A stretch of 5,715 nt of DNA from an uncultured Roseburia sp. (GTDB lineage: Bacteria > Bacillota > Clostridia > Lachnospirales > Lachnospiraceae), in the NCBI GenBank assembly GCA_934307185.1, contig CAKRCJ010000160.1:1-5715 (forward strand). Direction: 5' to 3'. This document shows positions 1-5,586 of the stretch, piece by piece. Made by a program: the position numbers and the translations under genes. Under the pieces are notes generated by a model. It worked only from the letters and a program-made list of their open reading frames with translations, was not told the origin of the DNA and searched no databases. Position 1 is the stretch's first letter, and every line of letters starts with the position of its first letter.

Positions 1-42
1 GTGTGGAGCTGACTGTTACTAATCGGTCGAAGGCTTGACCAA
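1..42 (+). rRNA. rrl: 23S ribosomal RNA, 3' end only
   Basis: The first about 40 bases match the conserved 3' terminus of bacterial 23S rRNA: the GTGTGGAGCTGAC block, then ACTAATCGGTCGAAGGCTTG and the terminal ACC. The rest of the gene lies upstream of the window. The exact mature 3' end cannot be fixed without the 5' partner of the closing helix, so position 42 is approximate. No 5S rRNA follows; the next about 100 bases are AT-rich and run into a tRNA promoter. Confidence 0.93.
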
Positions 43-85
43 AAGAACTCGGTAATCTGTATGAAGTTTTGAATGTATATAGCAC

Positions 86-114
86 TTGAAAAATAGAATA
101 AAATAAATTATAAT
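86..114 (+). promoter_or_regulatory. Sigma-A-type promoter for tRNA-Trp
   Basis: A TTGAAA -35 box (86-91) and a perfect TATAAT -10 box (109-114) are separated by exactly 17 bases. Transcription would start near 121, giving a leader of about 28 bases before the tRNA. It sits just after the 23S end, so tRNA-Trp can be made independently of, or in addition to, read-through from the rRNA operon. Confidence 0.72.
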
Positions 115-148
115 ATTAGTGGCTTTTGTTTAAGCTATTCTAATATAT

Positions 149-219
149 AGGGGATTGGTCAAATGGTATGATAGGAGTCTCCAAAACTTTTGGTGGGAGT
201 TCGATTCTCTCATCCCCTG
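149..219 (+). tRNA. tRNA-Trp (anticodon CCA)
   Basis: A complete cloverleaf can be drawn. The acceptor stem is 149-155 with 212-218 (7 Watson-Crick pairs). The D stem is 158-161 with 169-172, around a loop containing GG. The anticodon stem is 174-178 with 186-190, with loop CTCCAAA and anticodon CCA at 181-183. The variable loop is 4 bases. The T stem is 195-199 with 207-211, with loop TTCGATT. Discriminator base G219 fits bacterial tRNA-Trp identity. The next three bases are CTA, not CCA, so the 3' CCA end must be added by nucleotidyltransferase after trimming. It has its own promoter and terminator. Confidence 0.96.
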
Positions 220-230
220 CTAATGAGAAG

Positions 231-265
231 CTGGAAATTTTGTAAAACAAAGTTTCCAGTTTTTT
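231..265 (+). terminator. Intrinsic terminator after tRNA-Trp
   Basis: A 13-pair stem (231-243 with 247-259, one G-U pair, outer half CTGGAAA/TTTCCAG) closes on a 3-base A loop. It is followed at once by six T residues (260-265). It ends the tRNA-Trp transcript and any read-through from the rRNA operon. Confidence 0.9.
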
Positions 266-267
266 GC

Positions 268-297
268 TTTACAAAAATAAAAGGATATTGATATAAA
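268..297 (+). promoter_or_regulatory. Extended -10 promoter for the small protein gene at 320
   Basis: TTTACA (268-273) and TATAAA (292-297) are 18 bases apart, and TG at 289-290 gives an extended -10 (TGNTATAAA). The predicted start near 304 leaves a very short leader of about 16 bases that includes the ribosome binding site. The -35 box lies two bases beyond the T-tract of the preceding terminator, so the two units are packed together but separately controlled. Confidence 0.6.
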
Positions 298-319
298 AGG
301 TTAATTGCCAGGAGGAAAA

Positions 320-574
320 ATGGAACAGAACGAAGAAATGAAAATGACTTATTCCGGTATTGTGACGAAAGATGGCAAAAAGAAAGTATCTGTTATATTT
401 GAGGCAGGAAAGAAATCGGCAGAAGCATCTCTCCCAGATTGCAGGATAATTAAGAATGACGGTTTTGAGCAGGATGAAATTGCTGTATTGGAAAAGTATC
501 TTCAAATGAACCAGATGGAGATAATAAAAAAAGCAAAAGAGATTACTGGAATTAGAGGTTTTTTGCGCGGATAG
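320..574 (+). CDS. Small uncharacterised protein, 84 aa
   Basis: I do not recognise this protein family. The ATG at 320 is chosen because AGGAGG (310-315) ends four bases before it; an in-frame TTG at 305 lies upstream of that site and is not credible. The product is soluble-looking and charged, with no signal peptide or membrane segment. The first half (about residues 10-45, with YSGIVTKDGKK, VSVIFEAG and SLPDCRI) alternates in a beta-strand-like pattern. The second half (about residues 48-78, from EQDEIAVLEKYL to IIKKAKEI) looks like two amphipathic helices. It ends in a basic, Gly-rich GIRGFLRG tail. It has its own promoter, and no terminator is visible directly after it. Coding status rests on the strong ribosome binding site, promoter and amino acid make-up; function is unknown. 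Confidence 0.82.
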   Translation: MEQNEEMKMTYSGIVTKDGKKKVSVIFEAGKKSAEASLPDCRIIKNDGFEQDEIAVLEKYLQMNQMEIIKKAKEITGIRGFLRG

Positions 575-626
575 CGGTAAAAATATGTGAAAAATGATTA
601 AAAACAGCTTTATTTAAGAACCATAG

Positions 627-655
627 TTGACAAATTACATAAGTATAAATATACA
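627..655 (+). promoter_or_regulatory. Candidate upstream promoter in the 575-756 spacer
   Basis: A perfect TTGACA (627-632) is followed after 17 bases by TATACA (650-655), which matches the -10 consensus at four of six positions. If active it would add about 130 bases of leader to the HPr-like gene, ahead of the stronger promoter at 757-785. The rest of 575-756 is extremely A-rich, and I see no gene in it. Confidence 0.35.
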
Positions 656-756
656 AAGCAAAAAAAATAGATAAAATTATTTATTTCATACCTAAAAATA
701 ACAAAAAAAATCCGTAAAATGACGATAAAATATAGCTTTCCGAAAAATTCCAAAAA

Positions 757-785
757 TTGACAAATAAAAAAAATGGTGTCATAAT
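757..785 (+). promoter_or_regulatory. Strong promoter for the HPr-like gene
   Basis: A perfect TTGACA (757-762), a 17-base spacer and CATAAT (780-785) form a near-ideal sigma-A promoter. TG at 777-778 adds an extended -10. The predicted start is about 791-793, exactly at the left foot of the leader hairpin. I saw no cre-like operator by eye. Confidence 0.75.
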
Positions 786-790
786 GCGAC

Positions 791-825
791 CTTGTGATAA
801 GAAATGTTTGTTCTTTTTATACAAG
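791..825 (+). promoter_or_regulatory. 5' leader hairpin of the HPr-like mRNA
   Basis: CTTGT (791-795) pairs with ACAAG (821-825). Inside this, AT (797-798) pairs with AT (819-820) and AAGAA (799-803) with TTCTT (811-815). That gives about 12 pairs with a 3-base bulge and a 7-base loop. The hairpin begins at the predicted transcription start and ends just before the AAAGGG ribosome binding region (826-831). Known 5'-terminal hairpins of this kind protect Gram-positive mRNAs from 5'-dependent decay; that role here is inferred. Confidence 0.45.
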
Positions 826-839
826 AAAGGGTGTTAAAA

Positions 840-1067
840 ATGATTGAAAGAAAAATCAGATTGACTGACACAGAAGAGGTTAAGGATTTTGTAAGAGCTG
901 CCGGAAAATGTGATTTTGATATTGATGTCTGTTATAACAGAGCAGTAATTGATGCAAAGTCTTTACTTGGAATGTTGTATTTAGGTATTTGTAAAGACCT
1001 CGTTATTAAATATGGCGAGCAGAATGACAGCTTTGAGAATGTTGTAAACAAATATGCAATAGCATAA
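840..1067 (+). CDS. HPr-like protein lacking the catalytic histidine, 75 aa
   Basis: The protein resembles HPr, the small phosphocarrier of the sugar phosphotransferase system, over its central and C-terminal parts. IDAKSLLGMLYLG (residues 37-49) matches the HPr segment around the regulatory serine (VNAKSIMGVLSLG), so Ser41 corresponds to Ser46 of Bacillus HPr. Counting back without gaps, the active-site His15 position falls on Asp10, and the usual HARPA motif is replaced by DTEEV. The N-terminus is also about five residues shorter than standard HPr. It therefore cannot accept phosphate from Enzyme I in the normal way, but could still be a target of HPr kinase, as Crh is in Bacillus. The ATG at 840 is preferred over an in-frame ATG at 804 because the latter lies inside the leader hairpin and adds an unrelated 12-residue extension. 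The ribosome binding site AAAGGG (826-831) is moderate. The gene is monocistronic, between its own promoter and a strong terminator. Confidence 0.82.
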   Translation: MIERKIRLTDTEEVKDFVRAAGKCDFDIDVCYNRAVIDAKSLLGMLYLGICKDLVIKYGEQNDSFENVVNKYAIA

Positions 1068-1088
1068 AAAGGGAAAAATATCAGAGAG

Positions 1089-1142
1089 AGACCATTAGAA
1101 ATTGTTCAGACACTGTCAGTGCATTTCTAATGGTCTTTTTTT
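1089..1142 (+). terminator. Intrinsic terminator after the HPr-like gene
   Basis: A perfect 14-pair stem, 1089-1102 (AGACCATTAGAAAT) with 1123-1136, is followed by six T residues (1137-1142). The 20-base loop holds a smaller hairpin, CACT-gtc-AGTG (1111-1121). It begins 21 bases after the stop codon and lies only about 30 bases ahead of the helicase gene, so that gene needs its own promoter. Confidence 0.92.
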
Positions 1143-1158
1143 CTGTGGACAGATAAGC

Positions 1159-1164
1159 TATAAT
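1159..1164 (+). promoter_or_regulatory. Candidate -10 box for a leaderless helicase mRNA
   Basis: A perfect TATAAT lies seven bases before the ATG at 1172, so a transcript started from it would begin at or next to the start codon. The -35 position (about 1136-1141) is only a T run of the previous terminator, a poor match. No purine-rich ribosome binding site lies between 1150 and 1171, which is consistent with leaderless translation but does not prove it. Confidence 0.4.
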
Positions 1165-1171
1165 AAAAAGC

Positions 1172-3622
1172 ATGGAAAAAGAAAAATCAGAAAAAAGAGA
1201 GAAAAGTAAAATAAAAATATCTGTTCGAAATCTCGTTGAGTTTATTTTCAGAGAGGGAGATATTGATAACAGGCATGGACAGTCTGTATCACCGCTTGCG
1301 ATGCAGGAAGGAAGCAGGATGCATCGTAAAATTCAGAAAAAAAAGGGAAGCGATTATCATGCCGAGGTTCCGTTAAAGCTTGTAATAGAAGAAGAAAACT
1401 ATGACCTTGTATTAGAGGGCAGGGCAGATGGAATACAGATTACCTCCAATAAGGAAGAGATAAATTTTTCCAAAAATTTTCATTCAATAGAAATCGAAGA
1501 AGATATGAAGGTCATGATTGATGAAATTAAGGGTGTATATCTGAAATTAGACCAGTTATCAGAGCCGGTAAAGGTCCATAGAGCGCAGGCAATGTGTTAT
1601 GCCTATATTTATTCGTTACAACATGATTTAAGGCGTATAACCGTGCAGATGACGTATGTCAATTTAGATACGGAGGAGATAAAGTATTTTACGGAGGATT
1701 TTGTATTTAACGAATTAGAACGATGGTTTGATGATTTAATTGCTGCATATAAAAAATGGGCGGATTTCCAATATGCCTGGAGACGTTTGCGACAGGCATC
1801 TATCCAGAAGCTGCAGTTCCCATTTTCGTACCGGAAGGGGCAGAAAGAGCTTGTAACGGGTGTTTACCGGACGATACAGCGTCAGAAAAACCTTTTTATT
1901 CAGGCACCAACAGGTGTTGGAAAAACAATATCTACCGTTTTTCCGGCAGTTAAGGCAGTGGGCGAAAATTTAGGTGACCGCATTTTTTATCTGACAGCAA
2001 AAACGATTACTGGAACTGTGGCAAGGGAAGCCTTTGAAATTTTAAGGAAAGCTGGTTATCAGGCAAAAATTATCCAGCTTACGGCAAAAGAAAAACTGTG
2101 TATGTGCGAGGAAATGGAATGTAACCCAATGCATTGTCCTTATGCAAAAGGGCATTATGACAGAGTAAATGATGCAGTGTTTAATCTTTTGCAGAAGGAA
2201 GATATTTTTTCAAGGGAAGTATTATTAGAGCAGGCGGAAAAATATCAGGTATGCCCATTTGAGATGAGCCTGGATGTGGCATCGTGGGTAGATGATATTA
2301 TCTGCGATTATAATTATGTATTTGACCCGAATGTATATTTAAAACGTTTTTTTGCAGAGGGAATACGTGGAGATTATATTTTTCTTGTGGATGAAGCACA
2401 TAACCTTGTGGAAAGAAGCAGGGAGATGTATAGTGCAGAAATCTACAAAGAAGATTTTTTAACTGTAAAAAAGATAATCAGGAAATATAGACCTGGATTG
2501 GAGACAGACTTTAATAAATGTAATAAGATACTTTTAGACTATAAAAGAGAATGTGCAAAGTATCAGATTTATGAGAATATTGGAAATTTAATGTTTTACC
2601 TTATGAGACTTGCTTCTGATTTGGATGGATTTTTGCAACGGAGCAAAGAGTTTCCAGAGCGAAAAGAGATTAGTGAGTTTTATTTTGGGTTACGCAATTT
2701 TATAAATATTTATGAACGTGTGGATGAACATTATGTAATTTATTCGGAGCATGTAGAAGATGGCCGTTTCAAGATGAAACTCTACTGTGTGGACCCGTCA
2801 AGGAATTTGCAGGAGTGCATTGACAGAGGAAAAGCAGCAATCTTCTTTTCTGCAACGTTTCTTCCAATTAATTATTATAAAAGCCTGTTGTCTACAAAGA
2901 AGGACAATTATGCGGTATATGCAGAAACTACATTCGAAGAAGAACAGAGCCTGCTTCTTTTAGCAAGAGATGTGAGCAGCAAATATACAAGACGAAATCA
3001 GAGTGAATTTATCCGGATTGCGCAGTATATAAAAAAGACAGGAAGGGCAAAAAAAGGAAATTATATGGTGTTTTTTCCATCTTATAAAATGATGCAGCAG
3101 GTTTATGAGGAGTTTCTTTCTTTGAATGACAATAAGATGGAGGCAATACTTCAGACACCTGGAATGAGGGAAACAGAACGGGAACAGTTTCTGGCAGAAT
3201 TTGAAGAGGAGAGAGAAAAAACATTAATTGCATTTTGTGTTATGGGAGGAATTTTCGGTGAAGGTATTGATTTAAAGAATGAAAAGCTGATTGGAGCTAT
3301 TATCGTAGGAACCGGACTTCCTCAGATAAGCAATGAGCGTGAGATTTTAATGAATTATTATGAAAAAAAATCTGGCGAAGGATTTGATTATGCCTACCGT
3401 TATCCGGGCATGAATAAGGTTTTGCAGGCAGCGGGGCGCGTCATAAGGACAATTGATGATGTTGGTGTAATTGAACTGTTAGATGAGCGTTTCCTACAGA
3501 GCGACTATAGATATCTTTTTCCAAAAGAATGGGAAAAACATCAGGTGTGTACGCTTGATAATTTAGAAAGTTATCTTGAATTTTTCTGGAGAGAAAAGGA
3601 AATAGAAGATAAAAGGAAATAA
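1172..3622 (+). CDS. XPD/DinG-type DNA helicase with N-terminal PD-(D/E)XK nuclease-like domain, 816 aa
   Basis: This is a superfamily 2 helicase of the XPD/DinG (Rad3) type, expected to use ATP to unwind DNA 5' to 3' in repair or in processing of damaged or invading DNA. Residues about 16-200 carry the signature set of RecB/Cas4-like nucleases: His51, Asp86 in GRADG, Glu118-x-Lys120 in IDEIKG, and Gln139-xxx-Tyr143. The helicase part follows: Arg221/Gln224, Walker A APTGVGKT (245-252), DEAH (407-410), SAT (560-562), GEGID (696-700) and the arginine-finger motif QAAGRVIR (752-759). Between Walker A and DEAH, Cys310/312, Cys317, Cys322 and Cys361 (VCPFE), followed by DYNYVF from 379, fit the Fe-S cluster domain of this family. 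ATG 1172 is the only start that keeps the conserved N-terminus, because a stop lies in frame at 1154-1156. It has no visible Shine-Dalgarno sequence. All key motifs look intact. Plain dinG would lack the Cas4-like front domain, so no symbol is given. The gene appears monocistronic. Confidence 0.93.
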   Translation: MEKEKSEKREKSKIKISVRNLVEFIFREGDIDNRHGQSVSPLAMQEGSRMHRKIQKKKGSDYHAEVPLKLVIEEENYDLVLEGRADGIQITSNKEEINFSKNFHSIEIEEDMKVMIDEIKGVYLKLDQLSEPVKVHRAQAMCYAYIYSLQHDLRRITVQMTYVNLDTEEIKYFTEDFVFNELERWFDDLIAAYKKWADFQYAWRRLRQASIQKLQFPFSYRKGQKELVTGVYRTIQRQKNLFIQAPTGVGKTISTVFPAVKAVGENLGDRIFYLTAKTITGTVAREAFEILRKAGYQAKIIQLTAKEKLCMCEEMECNPMHCPYAKGHYDRVNDAVFNLLQKEDIFSREVLLEQAEKYQVCPFEMSLDVASWVDDIICDYNYVFDPNVYLKRFFAEGIRGDYIFLVDEAHNLVERSREMYSAEIYKEDFLTVKKIIRKYRPGLETDFNKCNKILLDYKRECAKYQIYENIGNLMFYLMRLASDLDGFLQRSKEFPERKEISEFYFGLRNFINIYERVDEHYVIYSEHVEDGRFKMKLYCVDPSRNLQECIDRGKAAIFFSATFLPINYYKSLLSTKKDNYAVYAETTFEEEQSLLLLARDVSSKYTRRNQSEFIRIAQYIKKTGRAKKGNYMVFFPSYKMMQQVYEEFLSLNDNKMEAILQTPGMRETEREQFLAEFEEEREKTLIAFCVMGGIFGEGIDLKNEKLIGAIIVGTGLPQISNEREILMNYYEKKSGEGFDYAYRYPGMNKVLQAAGRVIRTIDDVGVIELLDERFLQSDYRYLFPKEWEKHQVCTLDNLESYLEFFWREKEIEDKRK

Positions 3623-3654
3623 GCGATAAAGTGGCTGAAAAATAAGCTTTTATG

Positions 3655-3698
3655 AAAGAAACGTCAGTTCCGGTAGATATCGGTTTTGACGTTTCTTT
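3655..3698. terminator. Bidirectional terminator between the convergent helicase and degV-family genes
   Basis: A perfect 12-pair stem joins AAAGAAACGTCA (3655-3666) to its complement (3687-3698), with a minor CCG/CGG inner stem in the loop. Its own outer T residues (3692-3698 apart from C3695) and the following GTTT give a moderate T-rich tail on the plus strand. On the minus strand the stem likewise ends in TTTCTTT and is followed by CATAAAAGC. It lies 32 bases after the helicase stop and about 65 bases beyond the end of the convergent gene, so it can serve both. Confidence 0.7.
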
Positions 3699-3704
3699 GT
3701 TTAT

Positions 3705-3740
3705 GACAATAGTATGTTCGTGGAGCTTGCATTTATTGTC
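3705..3740. terminator. Weaker second hairpin between the convergent genes
   Basis: GACAATA (3705-3711) pairs with TATTGTC (3734-3740), and ATG (3714-3716) with CAT (3730-3732) inside it. On the plus strand it is followed by TTATTTTATA, a loose T-rich tail. On the minus strand it lies 22 bases after the degV-family stop codon. It may back up the hairpin at 3655-3698. Confidence 0.4.
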
Positions 3741-3762
3741 TTATTTTATATATGAAAACAGT

Positions 3763-4635
3763 TTAACGGTAGTCTCCCATGTAGAATAAGGCAATGGTTC
3801 CAGGACCGGAATGTGCGCCGATGGTAGGACCGATTGGGTTGATTAGGAAGTTCTCGATGCCAAAGCGTTCTTTAATCAGATTGGCAACAAATTCGGCATC
3901 AGAAAGTGCGTCACCATGGGAAATGAAAACGATATCATTCTTATCACGCCAGGATCCAATCTGTTTTTCCATGCTGTCTACTAAGGCAATTAGAGATTTT
4001 TTTCTGCCACGGACTTTAGAGACAGGAATGAGATGGCCTTCATTATCTACATGAAGGATTGGTTTTAAATTAATCATGCTGCCGACAACAGCAGCAGTTT
4101 TGGATACGCGTCCACCACGGTAAAGATGGAAAAGGTCATCCACGGTAAAATTATGTACCAGATGAAGTTTGTTTTCTTCCAGCCAGTCTGCAACTTCGTC
4201 CAGGCTTTTTCCAGCCTCCTTTAACATGACAGCCTTATGAACAAGAAGTCCCTCGCCCATGCTGGCACATAAGGAGTCGATAACGACAATTTTGTTTTCA
4301 GGATATTTTTCCGCAAGATCCATGGCTGCAAGACGGCAGTTATTGTAAGTGCCGCTTAAACCGGAAGAAAAAGCAATGTGAAGAATATCCACATCTTTGG
4401 TTTTAATAATATCTTCGAATAATCTGGCAGCTTCCTCCGGGTTTGCCTGGGAGGTGGTAGGAAGGGAACCGTTACGCATCATTGCGTAAAATTCTTTTTC
4501 CGGGAGAGAGTGCTCCCACGTATAAGTTTTGTTTTCGATTGTATATGGAAGGGACATCATGCCGATATGATGCTCATTGACATAGCTTGCCGGCAAATCT
4601 GTCGTGGTATCAGTTGTAATAATAAATTCTTTCAT
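3763..4635 (-). CDS. DegV family protein (FakB-like fatty-acid-binding protein), 290 aa
   Basis: DegV/FakB proteins bind a fatty acid and, in characterised Firmicutes, present it to the kinase FakA, which makes acyl phosphate for phospholipid synthesis. The family landmarks are present in order: TDTTTDLP (8-15), PTTSQ (59-63, with Thr61 at the fatty-acid carboxylate position), FSSGLSGTY (89-97, with Ser94), VIDS (118-121), HNFTVDDLFHLYRGGRVSK (161-179), LKPIL (starting near residue 190) and the C-terminal GAHSGPGT (273-280). Its 290-residue length is normal for the family, and no part is missing. The start is fixed by a perfect AGGAGG (minus strand, plus coordinates 4640-4645) four bases before the ATG. 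It is a stand-alone cytoplasmic protein gene, convergent with the helicase gene and divergent from the ParA-like gene. No fakA is in the window, so the exact ligand and partner are inferred from the family. Confidence 0.95.
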   Translation of the reverse strand: MKEFIITTDTTTDLPASYVNEHHIGMMSLPYTIENKTYTWEHSLPEKEFYAMMRNGSLPTTSQANPEEAARLFEDIIKTKDVDILHIAFSSGLSGTYNNCRLAAMDLAEKYPENKIVVIDSLCASMGEGLLVHKAVMLKEAGKSLDEVADWLEENKLHLVHNFTVDDLFHLYRGGRVSKTAAVVGSMINLKPILHVDNEGHLIPVSKVRGRKKSLIALVDSMEKQIGSWRDKNDIVFISHGDALSDAEFVANLIKERFGIENFLINPIGPTIGAHSGPGTIALFYMGDYR

Positions 4636-4721
4636 AAATCCTCCTTATTTTGCGAAGAAAAATCCTATTTTACAAAGTAATATTTACCTATTGCTGGATT
4701 TTATTTTTTTAAGCTGTGTCT

Positions 4722-4750
4722 ATTATATAAGAAAATGCATGGAATGAAAA
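4722..4750 (-). promoter_or_regulatory. Promoter for the DegV family gene
   Basis: Read on the minus strand, TTTTCA (4750-4745) and a perfect TATAAT (4727-4722) are 17 bases apart. The -35 box matches TTGACA at four of six positions. The predicted start near 4715 gives a leader of about 80 bases. I saw no clear operator or riboswitch fold in that leader. Confidence 0.5.
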
Positions 4751-4796
4751 CCCATGAAAGAAAATTATAAAGTTTTTATTAAAATGGAAAAATGAA

Positions 4797-4825
4797 TTTA
4801 CATAAGTAAGAAAATAAAGTAGGAT
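4797..4825 (+). promoter_or_regulatory. Candidate promoter for the ParA-like gene
   Basis: TTTACA (4797-4802) is followed after 17 bases by TAGGAT (4820-4825), a four-of-six match to the -10 consensus. It would give a leader of about 60 bases before the GTG at 4891. Other T/A-rich hexamers nearby (TAAAAT at 4825-4830) leave the exact -10 uncertain. It lies back to back with the degV-family promoter. Confidence 0.38.
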
Positions 4826-4890
4826 AAAATTATCTTTTCGAATTTTTGCGTTTTACAAAAAATATCCCTGCTTCTAAAAGGAGGCAGAAA

Positions 4891-5481
4891 GTGCAAAAAT
4901 ATAAAATTGTGTTCTGGAGTGAGAAATCGGACAGCGGAACGACCTGTAACATGTATGCAGTGGCGGCTGTGCTTGCGTTAAAGTATCATTATAAAATGAC
5001 CGCAGAAAAGCAGGGGAAGATTTTTCTTTCAGACGGTAAGATAATGTTAACAATTATGGACTGTGGCGCAGGCATGGGACTGTATGCAAAGAAGCAGTTA
5101 GAAAGCGCAGATTTAATTGCCATAAATTTTCGACAGGTGCCGCATATGCTGGATTTTCTTTTTACAGATTATGCAGGTATTTCAGACAGACTGGTTTATT
5201 TTATCAGTTCCTATCATAAAGACTCCATTTATCATAAAAAATATATTTATCGTTATTACCGCATTACACCGGAACGGTTAGGGGTAATACCGTACAATCC
5301 CGAATTTCAGATGGCATGCAGCAGGGGAAGGGCGGCAGCGTATGTAAGAGGAAAAGACAGTTTGGATACAACGGACAGGAGAGAGTATTTTTTTGAAGAA
5401 TTAGAGCGTGCGGTAGAGATGTTGCTGCGTAATCTTGACAACACTTCAACTGTAGAGGATAAAGGAAGGATATTATTATAA
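4891..5481 (+). CDS. Degenerate ParA/MinD-like P-loop protein, 196 aa
   Basis: The start is the GTG at 4891, because AAAAGGAGG (4876-4884) lies six bases before it; an in-frame TTG at 4846 lacks such a site. The N-terminus (YKIVFWSEKSDSGTTCN, residues 4-20, then a helix) has the outline of a ParA/MinD deviant Walker A. Lys12 sits at the signature-lysine position, but the catalytic GKT has become GTT (16-18). A Walker-B-like strand IMDCGAG (55-61) follows, then ADLIAINFRQ (73-82), LVYFISSYH (101-109) and GVIPYNPEFQMA (131-142) and a C-terminal helix (about 163-182). These resemble the later half of ParA-like proteins I associate with Lachnospiraceae Tad/Flp-pilus or septum-type genes. Only about 20 residues separate the first helix from the Walker-B-like strand, far fewer than in a full ParA fold, so a middle segment seems to be missing. 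It probably does not hydrolyse ATP. The frame is open throughout with a good ribosome binding site, so it is annotated as a gene rather than a pseudogene. Function is unknown. Confidence 0.78.
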   Translation: MQKYKIVFWSEKSDSGTTCNMYAVAAVLALKYHYKMTAEKQGKIFLSDGKIMLTIMDCGAGMGLYAKKQLESADLIAINFRQVPHMLDFLFTDYAGISDRLVYFISSYHKDSIYHKKYIYRYYRITPERLGVIPYNPEFQMACSRGRAAAYVRGKDSLDTTDRREYFFEELERAVEMLLRNLDNTSTVEDKGRILL

Positions 5482-5586
5482 TTTTATAAACCGGAGTTTA
5501 GGTAAAAATGACGCTGCCATGGTTTAGGCTGTGTTATGGATTTGAAAAGACTTTTTACGATAGTCTGCTACGAATAAAAAATGCAG
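5482..5586. other. Non-coding spacer after the ParA-like gene
   Basis: I see no gene and no convincing terminator here for the ParA-like gene. A weak hairpin (AGACT 5548-5552 with AGTCT 5562-5566) lies within it. An A6 run (5576-5581) would read as a T6 tract on the minus strand, directly after the large inverted repeat that follows. The octamer TTACGATA occurs here (5555-5562) and again inside that repeat (5619-5626). Confidence 0.4.

Noticed and set aside
43..148. A 5S rRNA between 23S and tRNA-Trp
   Set aside because: The stretch is too short once the promoter and leader are counted, is AT-rich, and shows none of the conserved 5S motifs.
305..319. TTG at 305 as start of the small protein
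   Set aside because: It would place the AGGAGG site inside the coding region; ATG 320 is correctly spaced after it.
804..839. ATG at 804 as start of the HPr-like gene
   Set aside because: It lies in the loop region of the leader hairpin, has no ribosome binding site, and adds a hydrophobic extension foreign to HPr.
1756..1953. Second open frame overlapping the Walker A region of the helicase gene
   Set aside because: It is out of frame within an intact helicase gene and shows no features of a real protein.
1172..3622. Helicase as a CRISPR type IV CasDinG
   Set aside because: No type IV cas genes or repeats are in view, and the Cas4-like N-terminal domain is not the expected CasDinG arrangement.
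3794..4054. Plus-strand open frame inside the DegV family gene
   Set aside because: It is antisense to conserved DegV motifs, with no ribosome binding site or recognisable product.
4846..4890. TTG at 4846 as start of the ParA-like gene
   Set aside because: The AAAAGGAGG site at 4876-4884 points clearly to the GTG at 4891.
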